Source: an uncultured Paracoccaceae bacterium (lineage in GTDB: Bacteria; Pseudomonadota; Alphaproteobacteria; Rhodobacterales; Rhodobacteraceae). Taken from it: DNA of 64,000 nt. Shown here in pieces: positions 36,375 through 45,496 of this stretch. The DNA is taken from positions 310,001-374,000 of the forward strand of contig CANLPZ010000001.1 in the NCBI GenBank assembly GCA_947493145.1, written 5' to 3'. Each line of letters begins with the position of its first letter. Positions within the stretch are counted from its first letter, which is position 1. Below the pieces are notes generated by a model. It was not told the DNA's origin. It made no database searches and saw nothing but the letters and a program-made list of their open reading frames with translations. The position numbers and the translations under genes are program-made.

Positions 36375-38786
36375 TCAATGTGTAACGGATGTGTCTCCGG
36401 ACGCCAATCGATTGGCAAGTGCAGCCGCCGCAGCCGCGTCTTCGGCCTCTTGATCCCATTCAATCGCGTCTGGTTGGCGAACCAATGCGTGCTCAAGAAC
36501 TTGGGACACATGCGTCACCGGAATAATTTCCAATCCTTCTTTCACGTTGTCCGGAATATCGGCCAGATCTTTTGCGTTTTCTTCGGGGATCAAAACCGTT
36601 TTCACACCGCCACGCAGTGCGGCCAATAGTTTTTCTTTCAAACCACCGATTGGCATCGCATTCCCGCGCAAGGACACCTCACCCGTCATGGCAATATCTT
36701 TGCGTACAGGAATTTGTGTCAAAACGGATACGATGGACGTCACCATCGCAAGACCGGCACTTGGGCCATCCTTTGGCGTTGCCCCATCAGGAACGTGCAC
36801 GTGAATGTCGATGGTATCGAATTTCGTTGGCTTCACACCGATTTCTGGACTGATGGACCGAACATACGATGATGCGGCGTCAATGCTTTCTTTCATGACA
36901 TCGCCCAGTTTACCTGTCGTCTTCATCCGACCCTTACCCGGAAGGCGCAACGCCTCGATATGCAACAAATCACCCCCAACAGACGTATAGGCCAGCCCCG
37001 TTACGACACCGATTTGGTCTTCTTTTTCAGTCAAACCAAAGCGATATTTAGGAACCCCAAGAAAATCGTCCAAATTGTCCTTGGTCACGTGGACGCTGTC
37101 GGTTTCGCCTTTGATGATTTTGGTCAGCGATTTGCGCACCAATTTTCCAACTTCACGTTCAAGGTTCCGCACACCGGCTTCGCGCGTGTAGGTTCGAATG
37201 ATTTCGCTCAGCGCGTCGTCATCAAGTTCGAACTCTTTGGCTTTGATACCGTGATTCTTCACCTGTTTGTCGACCAAGTGCTGCTTGGCGATTTCCAGTT
37301 TTTCATCCTCGGTGTAACCGGACAATGGAATAATCTCCATCCGATCCAACAACGGACCAGGCATGTTGTAACTGTTTGACGTGGTCAGGAACATGACATT
37401 GGATAGATCATATTCGACTTCCAAATAGTGATCGACAAAGGTCGAGTTCTGTTCTGGGTCTAGCACCTCTAACATCGCGGATGCGGGATCGCCGCGGAAA
37501 TCCTGCCCCATTTTGTCAATTTCATCCAACAAAATCAAAGGATTAGATGTTTTTGCCTTTTTCAACGCTTGAATAATTTTACCAGGCATTGACCCAATGT
37601 AGGTCCGACGGTGGCCGCGAATTTCGCTTTCGTCACGCACCCCACCCAAGGAAATACGGATAAACTCACGACCTGTTGCTTTGGCCACGGATTTACCCAG
37701 CGATGTCTTACCAACACCGGGAGGACCAACAAGGCACAAAATCGGGCCTTTTAGCTTCGACGATCGTTGCTGAACCGCCAGATATTCGACAATGCGCTCT
37801 TTGACTTTTTCCAAACCATAGTGGTCGTTGTCCAAAATCTTCTGCGCATTTGGAAGGTTCTTTTTCACGCGGCTTTTCTTGCCCCATGGAATACCCAAAA
37901 CCCAATCAAGATAATTCCGTACCACTGTGGCCTCTGCCGACATGGGTGACATATTTTTCAATTTCTTGATTTCGGCGTCGACCTTTTCCTTAGCTTCTTT
38001 CGAAAGCTTGGTTTCCGCGGCCTTTTGTTCCAGCTCGTCGACCTCATTTTGGCCGTCCTCGCCGTCACCTAGTTCTTTCTGAATGGCTTTCATTTGCTCA
38101 TTCAAATAGTACTCGCGCTGCGTACGTTCCATTTGAGATTTCACGCGGGTTTTGATCTTTTTCTCGACCTGAAGGACGGAAAGTTCGCCTTGGATAAGAC
38201 CAAGCACTTTTTCCAGTCGTTCGGTGATGGAAAGCGTTTCCAAAAGCTCCTGCTTTTGGTCCACTTCGATCCCAAGATGCCCTGCCACAAGATCCGCAAG
38301 TTTTGCGGGTTCATGCGCTTCGCCAACGGCGGCAAGTGCTTCCTCTGGGATATTCTTTTTAATCTTGGCGTAGCCTTCGAATTCATTGCCGACAGTCCGA
38401 ACGAGCGCGGTCATCGCGTCCTCGTCGCCAGGAATTTCGGTCAAATACTCGGCTGTGGCTTCGAAAAAATTCGGATTTTCGATGAAATCGGTAATGCGAA
38501 CGCGGCTTACGCCTTCGACCAGCACTTTTACAGTGCCGTCAGGCAGTTTTAATAGCTGCAGCACGTTTGCCAATACGCCCGCTTTATAGATCCCATCAGA
38601 CGTCGGATCATCGACAGACGGATCAATTTGGCTGGATAATAGAATTTGCTTGTCATCCGCCATGACTTCTTCGAGTGCGCGAACTGATTTTTCGCGTCCA
38701 ACAAAAAGTGGAACAATCATATGCGGGAACACCACAATATCACGCAATGGCAATACGGGGTACGAAGCGTTTAATGGGTCTTGCAT
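36375..38786 (-). CDS. lon: ATP-dependent endopeptidase Lon
   Basis: An 803-residue LonA protease that degrades misfolded and regulatory proteins in the cytoplasm. The N-terminal substrate-binding domain (about 10-205) is followed by a coiled coil, the AAA+ module with Walker A in GPPGVGKTSLG (near 354) and Walker B in LILLDEIDKMG, and the protease domain with the Ser-Lys dyad: S near 673 in PKDGPSAGLAM and K near 716 in GGLKEKLLAAL. Full length. AAAGGA lies just before the ATG. A heat-shock promoter was looked for in the 273-base upstream gap, but none was convincing. Confidence 0.97.
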   Translation of the reverse strand: MQDPLNASYPVLPLRDIVVFPHMIVPLFVGREKSVRALEEVMADDKQILLSSQIDPSVDDPTSDGIYKAGVLANVLQLLKLPDGTVKVLVEGVSRVRITDFIENPNFFEATAEYLTEIPGDEDAMTALVRTVGNEFEGYAKIKKNIPEEALAAVGEAHEPAKLADLVAGHLGIEVDQKQELLETLSITERLEKVLGLIQGELSVLQVEKKIKTRVKSQMERTQREYYLNEQMKAIQKELGDGEDGQNEVDELEQKAAETKLSKEAKEKVDAEIKKLKNMSPMSAEATVVRNYLDWVLGIPWGKKSRVKKNLPNAQKILDNDHYGLEKVKERIVEYLAVQQRSSKLKGPILCLVGPPGVGKTSLGKSVAKATGREFIRISLGGVRDESEIRGHRRTYIGSMPGKIIQALKKAKTSNPLILLDEIDKMGQDFRGDPASAMLEVLDPEQNSTFVDHYLEVEYDLSNVMFLTTSNSYNMPGPLLDRMEIIPLSGYTEDEKLEIAKQHLVDKQVKNHGIKAKEFELDDDALSEIIRTYTREAGVRNLEREVGKLVRKSLTKIIKGETDSVHVTKDNLDDFLGVPKYRFGLTEKEDQIGVVTGLAYTSVGGDLLHIEALRLPGKGRMKTTGKLGDVMKESIDAASSYVRSISPEIGVKPTKFDTIDIHVHVPDGATPKDGPSAGLAMVTSIVSVLTQIPVRKDIAMTGEVSLRGNAMPIGGLKEKLLAALRGGVKTVLIPEENAKDLADIPDNVKEGLEIIPVTHVSQVLEHALVRQPDAIEWDQEAEDAAAAAALANRLASGDTSVTH

Positions 38787-39059
38787 GCTCTATCCTTTAT
38801 AGCAAAGGGTCCGTGGTCCCGCTTGGCGGCAACCGATCGCCCTTTCTGTTTTAGCCTTTTACAGGTGGGGCGTACGTCCTGCTCTGTCAACAGGTGTTAC
38901 GTGACGCAACTGCGATTTGGATCAACAATGCCCGTCATTTTAGGCGTCTACAAGGCATCTGAGCGTGAAAATCGTTAAAACTTGCATGTAATCGCCCTTG
39001 AGTTGCCCTACACACGCCACAATACAGATTTAGCGATTTCGGCAACGGAGTAACGATTG

Positions 39060-39899
39060 ATGTTTAAAGTCGCTGTCGACCAGAAAAGACGTATCTTATA
39101 TTTCGCGCTAAGCTTGGCGTTCTGCACCTTTTTGTTGGACTTGGTGTTTGGAGCGGGTGCATTTGGAACGATCCTTGGGCTTTTGTGCGCAACCCTGTTT
39201 TTTGCCGCCATTGGGCTTGCTTGGATCGTCGCGTTTCCAAAATACCGTGGGTTTTTAGAACTTATTGCGATTTCGTGCTGCGCAGGATCGTTTATTGGCA
39301 CCTTAGTCGGACAAATACCGCAATCAGGCATAATGTTTTCGGCGGGCCTAAGCGCGGTTGCAATCGCGTTGTTTAACAGCCCCCTTATTCTGAAATTGTC
39401 TCGTGGCGCGCGATTGGAAACCCGCGCAAAGCGCTATGTGCTTGCCACAAAATCACAAATTTGGGCCGCTTTGATACCAGGGGAAAGCCATCCAGACGAT
39501 TATTTCAACGGGAACCTGCGTGATTTCAAACGCTCAGACGAAGATCGCGACGCCCTGTTTGTGACCTATGGAACCGACAAAACCTCGACCAAGGAACAGG
39601 CGCTTAACTTCATTGTGAAATCACCCGCGAAATATTGTCGGTACTATTTCGAAGATGATTATGTTTCGGGTCACTTTTCAGATGGTGTGCGGGACATAAA
39701 AATTACCGAAATGGAAAACAATGCCTGTTTTGTGACCATCACCGAAGTTCGCGATGGATTAGATCCATCAACGATTTTGCGACGTTGGTTCGACAACTAT
39801 CTTGCCCGTGATTTACGTCGTCTGGCCCATAAGCTTGCCGAGCAACATGGTGAAAATGACGATCAATTCCTGAAGGATGTCGTGGCTGACATAACTTAA
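39060..39899 (+). CDS. membrane protein of unknown function
   Basis: A 279-residue protein not recognised as a named family. The N-terminal third has about three to four hydrophobic spans (near residues 13-33, 35-57, 62-82 and 85-110). The remaining two thirds are soluble and predicted cytoplasmic, containing [20 protein letters not shown] and ending with a basic/acidic helix. ATG 39060 follows ACGGAG by seven bases; an in-frame TTG at 39057 is less likely. Its stop overlaps the tgt stop on the other strand by four bases. No functional inference is possible. Confidence 0.7.
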   Translation: MFKVAVDQKRRILYFALSLAFCTFLLDLVFGAGAFGTILGLLCATLFFAAIGLAWIVAFPKYRGFLELIAISCCAGSFIGTLVGQIPQSGIMFSAGLSAVAIALFNSPLILKLSRGARLETRAKRYVLATKSQIWAALIPGESHPDDYFNGNLRDFKRSDEDRDALFVTYGTDKTSTKEQALNFIVKSPAKYCRYYFEDDYVSGHFSDGVRDIKITEMENNACFVTITEVRDGLDPSTILRRWFDNYLARDLRRLAHKLAEQHGENDDQFLKDVVADIT

Positions 39900-41026
39900 A
39901 GCGGATCGATGTCGCCTTTTTCGCGCATCGCATGGAAGTTCTTTTCAAATTCGGCGAAGGTTCCAGCCGCAATCGCGTCCCGCATATCCTGCATAAGCTC
40001 TTGGAAATAATGCAGATTGTGCCACGTCAGCAGCATCGACTGAATGATTTCCTTCGATTTAAAGACATGGTGCAAATAGGCGCGGGAATAGTTGCGGCAT
40101 GCGGGACATGTACAGTCTTCGTCCAACGGGCGCGGATCATCTTGGTGGCGGGCATTTTTGATATTTACCACGCCATGACGGGTAAACGCCTGCCCAGTCC
40201 GGCCAGATCGTGACGGTAAAACACAATCCATCATATCAATGCCACGTGCGACGGCACCAACGATATCATCCGGTTTGCCGACCCCCATCAGATACCGCGG
40301 TTTATCCGTCGGCAGGAAATCAGGCGCGTAGTCGAGACACCCAAACATGGCTTCTTGGCCTTCGCCAACCGCCAATCCACCAACCGCATAGCCATCAAAC
40401 CCGATGTTTTTCAACGCCTCGGCACTTTCTTCGCGCAGATCCTGTTCCAATCCGCCTTGCATGATGCCGAACAACGCATGTCCGGGACGATCACCAAACG
40501 CCTCCTTTGACCGTTCGGCCCAGCGCATCGACAAACGCATGCTTTCGGCAATGCGATCATGATCAGCAGGCAACGCAGGGCATTCGTCGAAACACATAAC
40601 AATGTCACTGCCCAACAACCGTTGAATTTCCATCGACCGTTCAGGCGTCAGTTCATGTTTGGACCCATCCACATGGGATTTAAACGTCACGCCCTTCTCG
40701 GTCAGCTTGCGCAAGGACGCCAATGACATCACCTGAAACCCACCACTGTCGGTCAAAATCGGGCGGTCCCAATTCATGAACTGGTGCAAACCACCCAGCC
40801 GATCAATACGTTCCGCCGTTGGGCGCAGCATCAAATGATACGTGTTGCCCAACAAAATGTCCGCGCCCGTTTCACGCACGCTTTCCGGCATCATTGCCTT
40901 AACCGTTGCAGCGGTACCCACTGGCATAAAGGCAGGTGTTCGGATGTCACCACGCGGTGTCGAAATCACACCGGTTCGGGCTTTGCCATCTGTGGCTTTC
41001 AGGTCGAATGAAATTTTCTGCGTCAT
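39896..41026 (-). CDS. tgt: queuine tRNA-ribosyltransferase
   Basis: A 376-residue TGT that swaps guanine 34 for preQ1 in GUN-anticodon tRNAs, upstream of QueA in queuosine synthesis. The catalytic aspartates are in [12 protein letters not shown] and near [13 protein letters not shown], and the zinc site is [17 protein letters not shown]. The start is ATG 41026 (MTQKISF), preceded by AAGGGG; the extension to 41062 is rejected. The tRNA-Asp (GTC) genes in this window encode known substrates of this modification. Confidence 0.96.
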   Translation of the reverse strand: MTQKISFDLKATDGKARTGVISTPRGDIRTPAFMPVGTAATVKAMMPESVRETGADILLGNTYHLMLRPTAERIDRLGGLHQFMNWDRPILTDSGGFQVMSLASLRKLTEKGVTFKSHVDGSKHELTPERSMEIQRLLGSDIVMCFDECPALPADHDRIAESMRLSMRWAERSKEAFGDRPGHALFGIMQGGLEQDLREESAEALKNIGFDGYAVGGLAVGEGQEAMFGCLDYAPDFLPTDKPRYLMGVGKPDDIVGAVARGIDMMDCVLPSRSGRTGQAFTRHGVVNIKNARHQDDPRPLDEDCTCPACRNYSRAYLHHVFKSKEIIQSMLLTWHNLHYFQELMQDMRDAIAAGTFAEFEKNFHAMREKGDIDPL

Positions 41027-41134
41027 ACCCGCCCCTTTAGGCCAGCTTTTGCGCGGGCGCAATGCGGCAAGCTCTGGACCTCTGGAGTGCTAATCCCTAT
41101 ATGAACGCTCAGGATTTAGAACAAAGGTTTCACG

Positions 41135-41494
41135 ATGAGCGACGAAACACCTATGGAAGGCACGCCAATGATTGCGCCGTCTTCGACCGATCACCCGCTG
41201 TTTGACAGCATTGTCGAAGCCTGTCGCACCGTCTATGACCCCGAAATCCCTGTAAATATTTACGATCTTGGGTTGATCTATACAATTTTGATCAATGATG
41301 AGAGCGAAGTTTTTGTATCAATGTCCCTTACCGCACCTGGGTGTCCGGTTGCCGGCGAAATGCCCGGTTGGGTGGCCGAAGCGATCGAACCACTGCCGGG
41401 TGTGAAACAGGTCGAAGTCGCATTGGTTTGGGAACCACCGTGGGGCATGGAAATGATGTCAGACGCCGCACGTTTGGAATTGGGCTTTATGTAA
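41135..41494 (+). CDS. DUF59/MIP18 family Fe-S assembly factor (SUF-associated)
   Basis: A 119-residue protein. A short leader (about 1-22) precedes the DUF59 domain: VDPEIPVNIYDLGLIY-type motif (here TVYDPEIPVNIYDLGLIY), then SLTAPGCPVAGEMPG with the conserved cysteine, and VALVWEPPWGMEMMSDAAR. Members such as SufT assist maturation of Fe-S proteins. An IscA-type gene lies 1.5 kb downstream; the SatD/DUF3307 pair sits between them with its own promoter-like repeats. AAAGG upstream supports the ATG. Confidence 0.9.
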   Translation: MSDETPMEGTPMIAPSSTDHPLFDSIVEACRTVYDPEIPVNIYDLGLIYTILINDESEVFVSMSLTAPGCPVAGEMPGWVAEAIEPLPGVKQVEVALVWEPPWGMEMMSDAARLELGFM

Positions 41495-41496
41495 AC

Positions 41497-41602
41497 GCAG
41501 CCAAATTTGGACGCATCGCGAAAACGCAACCAAATTTGATTGCAAATTACTAAGGCAACCAAATTAAGTTGCAAAATTCATTATGCAGCCTATATTGGCT
41601 GC
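41497..41602 (+). repeat. four 18-bp imperfect palindromes (iteron-like) before the SatD-like gene
   Basis: The copies are at 41497-41514, 41526-41543, 41555-41572 and 41585-41602. Each fits GCARCC-N6-GGYTGC with one or two mismatches; the second reads GCAACCAAATTTGATTGC. Start-to-start steps are 29, 29 and 30 bases, so the sites face nearly the same side of the helix. They fill the whole gap between the DUF59 stop and the next ATG, and the last copy touches that ATG. The regular spacing suggests cooperative binding by one protein; the C-terminal helix-turn-helix of the SatD-like product is the obvious candidate. Confidence 0.8.
41569..41596 (+). promoter_or_regulatory. predicted promoter of the SatD-like gene, leaderless transcript
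   Basis: A -35 element TTGCAA (41569-41574) and a -10 element TATATT (41591-41596) are 16 bases apart. Transcription would begin about seven bases later, at or next to the A of the ATG (41603). No ribosome site precedes this ATG, which fits a leaderless mRNA. Repeat copy 3 overlaps the -35 and copy 4 covers the -10. Confidence 0.55.
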
Positions 41603-42247
41603 ATGAAACACAGAAAACATATCGCTGTTCTAACCGGCGACCTTGTCGGCTCTGTCGCGCTGGGACCAGAAAAGGTGGACCAAGCAATGGCCGCGCTGGA
41701 ACAGGCCGCCAAAGATATGGAACCTTGGATCGGCGCGTCCTTGCGATTTTCACGCCACCGTGGCGATGGCTGGCAAGTTGCCGTGGAATTCCCCCAAAGC
41801 GCCATTCGCGTCGCATTGATCTTTCGCGCCGCTCTGAGATCATTAGGGAAAGAATTCGACACCTATATCGGTTTGGCCGATGGGGTGATAACCGCCCCTC
41901 TTCCAGATGACTTAAATGCAGCAAACGATGATGTCTTTGTCACGTCGGGCGAACGACTTGAAGCCATGAAAACCGACAAGTTTTCATTTCGGATGAATTA
42001 CGGCGCGGCCAACCCGCTTCATGGTGTTGTGCTGTTGTCGGATCGCATTTCGCAAAGCTGGACCCCCGCCCAAGCCGAATTGATACAAGTTGTGTTAAAC
42101 CCGCTAAACCGCGACAAGACGTTTACGGTATTAGCACAGCAATTTGAAAAATCGCGTCAAACAATCGCTAAATCACTTGAGGCCGGATCGTCAGAAGCAA
42201 TCGAAATGGCCCTTCAGTCAGTGGAATGGATGAAAAACAATGCTTGA
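41603..42247 (+). CDS. SatD-like protein with C-terminal helix-turn-helix
   Basis: A 214-residue protein resembling the SatD family (function unknown; named from an acid-tolerance locus in Streptococcus). The N-terminus IAVLTGDLVGSVALGPEKV is the typical TGD-x-V opening, followed by RFSRHRGDGWQVAVE, which recalls a nucleotide-cyclase/GGDEF-like core. Residues about 172-195 (FTVLAQQFEKSRQTIAKSLE) form a helix-turn-helix. ATG 41603 has no ribosome site but sits at the predicted transcription start. Its last eight bases overlap the DUF3307 gene. The HTH plus four upstream palindromes suggest autoregulation. Confidence 0.75.
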   Translation: MKHRKHIAVLTGDLVGSVALGPEKVDQAMAALEQAAKDMEPWIGASLRFSRHRGDGWQVAVEFPQSAIRVALIFRAALRSLGKEFDTYIGLADGVITAPLPDDLNAANDDVFVTSGERLEAMKTDKFSFRMNYGAANPLHGVVLLSDRISQSWTPAQAELIQVVLNPLNRDKTFTVLAQQFEKSRQTIAKSLEAGSSEAIEMALQSVEWMKNNA

Positions 42248-42986
42248 AACCTTTGTCGCCCTCTTCGCGGCGCACATCGCTGCTGACTATGTGTTTCAAA
42301 CAAATCAAATGGTTGCGCGCAAATCCGAACCTTTGATGTTCATATTGCACGGGATCATCGTTGCACTTACCGCAGTTGTTTTTACAGGCCACCTTGCGTG
42401 GCCCGTATTCGCCGTGGTTGGCCTGCACATCGCGATTGACCTGATAAAACAGGTGTTATGGAACGATCAATTCACAGCCTATATAACAGACCAAGCCGCC
42501 CATATCGCCACAATCTTTGTTGTAAGCAGTATTGCTCCTACGCTTTGGGAAACCGGTCTTTGGGCCAAATCCCCCGAATGGACGCCTTATGTTCTGCTTT
42601 TGATATCGGGTCTAATTTTCGCCACACGTGGCGGTGGTTTCGCAGTTGGGAAACTCATGGACCGCTTTGATACAATTGATTTTTCGAAAAACAGCCTTGA
42701 TGGCGCGGGCAATATGATCGGGCTGTTGGAACGTGGGCTAATTTTCGTGCTCATGATCGCCGGACTCCCCATCGGAATTGGGTTCTTGGTCGCCGCAAAA
42801 TCCGTACTTCGGTTTGAAAGCTCCGCCGACGGGTCGGACCCCGAAAACCGTCGGCGTTCCGAATATATCATCATCGGCACACTTGCCTCTTTTAGCTGGG
42901 CGATTGCCGTTTCATTTGCTGTTGTAATCGTGATGGCCGGATTAAATGGGCAGCCCCTCCTTGAGATCATCACCCTAAGCGATTAA
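42240..42986 (+). CDS. DUF3307 family membrane protein
   Basis: A 248-residue integral membrane protein with about six to seven hydrophobic spans. The opening FVALFAAHIAADYVFQTNQMV is the DUF3307 signature (H-x-x-A-D-[YF]-x-x-Q), with more conserved histidine/aspartate in LHIAIDLIKQ (H-x-x-x-D). Conserved charged residues inside membrane segments suggest a transport or enzymatic role, but none is known. It overlaps the SatD-like gene by eight bases. SatD and DUF3307 genes are often adjacent, so the pair probably works together, a cytoplasmic sensor/regulator with a membrane partner; that is inference. Confidence 0.82.
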   Translation: MLETFVALFAAHIAADYVFQTNQMVARKSEPLMFILHGIIVALTAVVFTGHLAWPVFAVVGLHIAIDLIKQVLWNDQFTAYITDQAAHIATIFVVSSIAPTLWETGLWAKSPEWTPYVLLLISGLIFATRGGGFAVGKLMDRFDTIDFSKNSLDGAGNMIGLLERGLIFVLMIAGLPIGIGFLVAAKSVLRFESSADGSDPENRRRSEYIIIGTLASFSWAIAVSFAVVIVMAGLNGQPLLEIITLSD

Positions 42987-43009
42987 TTTAAAGCCAAAGG
43001 AGACAGCCC

Positions 43010-43405
43010 ATGTTCGGCATTCCAGGCAAACAAGCCGTTACAATGACACCCGCCGCGGTTAAACAAATCGCGAAACTGATGGAAAAAGACGGCCATCAGG
43101 GGCTTCGCATTGGCGTTAAAAAAGGCGGCTGTGCGGGCATGGAATACACTATGGACTATGTATCCGACGTCGACCCAATGGACGAAGTGGTCGAACAAGA
43201 TGGTGCACGGGTGATGATCGCTCCCATGGCGCAAATGTTTCTGTTCGGCACCGAAATCGATTATGAAACATCGCTTTTGGAAAGCGGGTTTAAATTCAAC
43301 AACCCCAACGTCACCGAAGCCTGCGGCTGTGGTGAGTCGATAAAATTCGATATGGATGAGCTAAAAGCCCAAGCCAAAGACGGTACGCCCCCTATTCTGA
43401 CTTGA
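43010..43405 (+). CDS. HesB/IscA-type iron-sulfur cluster carrier
   Basis: A 131-residue A-type carrier. The three cluster-binding cysteines are present: VKKGGCAGMEY and the C-terminal ACGCGESI (C-x-C). A C-terminal extension of about 15 residues follows. The protein receives and delivers Fe-S clusters. GGAG precedes the ATG by about six bases. Closest functional neighbour is the DUF59 gene at 41135, apparently separated by the SatD/DUF3307 cassette. Confidence 0.93.
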   Translation: MFGIPGKQAVTMTPAAVKQIAKLMEKDGHQGLRIGVKKGGCAGMEYTMDYVSDVDPMDEVVEQDGARVMIAPMAQMFLFGTEIDYETSLLESGFKFNNPNVTEACGCGESIKFDMDELKAQAKDGTPPILT

Positions 43406-43460
43406 CGCCACCGTGCTCCCTTGTCATGCGGAACATACCGCAGGGGCAAAGGAGAATGAG

Positions 43461-44204
43461 ATGCGCAAACTGGCAGCTGGAAATTGGAAAATGAACGGGA
43501 CGTCGGGCCAAATGGCCGAGGTCGAAACACTTTTATCTGATGTGGCAGATACATCTGTTGACGTACTTATCTGTCCCCCCGCCACCTTGCTGGACCGTTT
43601 GTCCGGCCAAACCGAAGATAGCGCGATTGCAACTGGCGGGCAGGATTGCCATTTTGCCGAAAACGGTGCGCATACTGGCGATATTTCGGCGCAAATGCTT
43701 GTGGATGCTGGCGCAACCCATGTGATCACAGGCCACTCTGAACGCCGCACAGACCATGGTGAAACCGATGAAATGGTTGCTTCAAAAACAACCGCCGCCC
43801 AAACCGCGGGCCTGACCGTTTTGGTGTGTATCGGCGAAACTTTGGCCGAACGCGAAGCGGGCACCACACTGGATGTGGTCAGCACACAAATCGCAGGTTC
43901 CGTTCCAGACGGATCAACTGCCGCCAACACTGTCATCGCTTATGAACCCGTCTGGGCAATTGGCACAGGTAAAGTCCCAACAGTCGAACAAATCGCCGAA
44001 GTCCACACCCATATTCGTGGTCTTTTGGAAACACGGTTTGGCAACGAGGGAACCAACATGCGCGTGCTCTACGGCGGATCCGTCAAAGCTTCAAACGCGA
44101 CCGAAATTTTCGCCATTCCAAATGTCGACGGCGCGCTCGTTGGCGGCGCAAGCCTAAAGGCCGCTGACTTCGCCCCGATCGTCTCCGCGCTTGCATCCGC
44201 TTAA
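43461..44204 (+). CDS. tpiA: triosephosphate isomerase
   Basis: A 247-residue TIM converting dihydroxyacetone phosphate and glyceraldehyde 3-phosphate. Catalytic residues: K in AAGNWKMNG (near 11), H in ITGHSERR (near 92), E in AYEPVWAIGTG (near 162), and the phosphate loop VLYGGSVK. AAAGGAG lies upstream of ATG 43461; the frame extends to 43413, but that leader is not family-like. Followed by a strong hairpin that covers the next gene's start. Confidence 0.96.
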   Translation: MRKLAAGNWKMNGTSGQMAEVETLLSDVADTSVDVLICPPATLLDRLSGQTEDSAIATGGQDCHFAENGAHTGDISAQMLVDAGATHVITGHSERRTDHGETDEMVASKTTAAQTAGLTVLVCIGETLAEREAGTTLDVVSTQIAGSVPDGSTAANTVIAYEPVWAIGTGKVPTVEQIAEVHTHIRGLLETRFGNEGTNMRVLYGGSVKASNATEIFAIPNVDGALVGGASLKAADFAPIVSALASA

Positions 44205-44215
44205 CGGCTTGCATC

Positions 44216-44244
44216 ATCGCGCGACTGTCGTAAAGTCGCGCGAT
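44216..44244 (+). promoter_or_regulatory. 11-bp perfect hairpin covering the P450 start codon
   Basis: ATCGCGCGACT (44216-44226) is exactly complementary to AGTCGCGCGAT (44234-44244), with a seven-base loop. The last two bases of the right arm are the A and T of the P450 ATG (44243-44245). No T-run follows. It may stop or protect the tpiA message, or hide the P450 start. Confidence 0.6.
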
Positions 44245-45406
44245 GCAACGTTTTTCCCAATCCCCGACAGACCCTGAATTCGTCCAAAACCCCTACTCGT
44301 TTTATGACCAAACGCGATCACACGGGGACCTGTTTTATTGGGATGATTATAAAATGGTCTGCGCCGTCTCGAACGCCGCTGTATCCACGTTATTAAAAGA
44401 TCGCCGTTTTGGGCGTGAAATCCCTGCCGAGGTCGCCCCGCAAATCCCATCACATGTGCGCGCCTTTTATAATGTCGAAGCACATTCCATGCTGGAACTT
44501 GAACCGCCAACCCATACGCGCCTGCGCGGATTGGTCCTGCGGGCCTTTACCTCTCGACGCGTCAATGCCCTTGCACCAGAAATTGAACAGCTCTGTCACA
44601 GTCTAATTGACAGTTTTCCAGACACACCTTTTGATCTTTTGACGGCTTATGCACAAAAACTGCCTGCAATCATCATCGCTCGGCTTTTGGGTGTGCCGGA
44701 CACGGACATTGACGACCTCTTGCGGTGGTCCAACGCAATGGTCGCCATGTATCAAGCCTCTAGAACCCGAACAGTCGAAGACGCCGCGGAGACGGCAACG
44801 CTTGAATTTTCCGACTACCTCCGCGGCGTCATCAATGCCAAAAAAACCGCACCGACAGATGACCTGATTTCGCACCTAATTGCGGCTGAGGAAAACGGCG
44901 AAAAACTGTCCTCCGATGAACTTATCACCACCTGTATTCTGTTACTCAACGCCGGTCACGAAGCCACGGTCCACACACTCGGAAATGGCGTTAATACGCT
45001 GTTTCAAAAAAAAATAATTAACATTGATGACGCCACCGTCGAAGAAATCCTTCGCTATGACCCGCCCCTGCATCTGTTCACCCGCTGGGCATACGAAGAC
45101 GTCGACGCCTATGGTCATACCTTCAAACGCGGCGATCAAATCGCCTGCCTTCTGGCCGCGGCAAATCGTGATCCCGCTGTCTTTGATACCCCGAACCGTT
45201 TCGATCCGACGCGCCCCTTGAAAAAAAACACCAGCTTCGGCGGCGGTATCCATTTCTGCGTCGGCGCACCCCTTGCCCGTCTCGAACTTCAAATTGGTTT
45301 AAAAATCCTCTTTGAACGCTGCCCAAATTTGCGCCCAACAGAGCCCGCCCAATACGCTGATGTCTACCATTTCCACGGGCTACGCCGCCTTTTGGTCGAA
45401 ACCTAA
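44243..45406 (+). CDS. cytochrome P450
   Basis: A 387-residue soluble class I-type P450 (bacterial CYP). The heme thiolate is near C339 in FGGGIHFCVGAPLARLE. The oxygen-activating I-helix motif is LNAGHEATVHTLGN, and the K-helix ExxR is EEILRYDPP. No ferredoxin or ferredoxin reductase gene is adjacent, so the redox partners must come from elsewhere; the Fpr at 50.7 kb is one possible source. Substrate unknown. The start codon is embedded in a hairpin and lacks a clear ribosome site. Confidence 0.93.
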   Translation: MQRFSQSPTDPEFVQNPYSFYDQTRSHGDLFYWDDYKMVCAVSNAAVSTLLKDRRFGREIPAEVAPQIPSHVRAFYNVEAHSMLELEPPTHTRLRGLVLRAFTSRRVNALAPEIEQLCHSLIDSFPDTPFDLLTAYAQKLPAIIIARLLGVPDTDIDDLLRWSNAMVAMYQASRTRTVEDAAETATLEFSDYLRGVINAKKTAPTDDLISHLIAAEENGEKLSSDELITTCILLLNAGHEATVHTLGNGVNTLFQKKIINIDDATVEEILRYDPPLHLFTRWAYEDVDAYGHTFKRGDQIACLLAAANRDPAVFDTPNRFDPTRPLKKNTSFGGGIHFCVGAPLARLELQIGLKILFERCPNLRPTEPAQYADVYHFHGLRRLLVET

Positions 45407-45496
45407 CCTTCCAATTGGTAAAATATCCCCGCCGGAGGCACCGCGACGCGCGCAAGCGCGGCGCAATTCAATCTTCGACAGCAAATCTCCGCGACA

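Noticed and set aside
38787..39059. Small gene or RNA in the gap upstream of lon
   Set aside because: Only short frames without ribosome sites, and no clear hairpin-terminator pair or heat-shock promoter.
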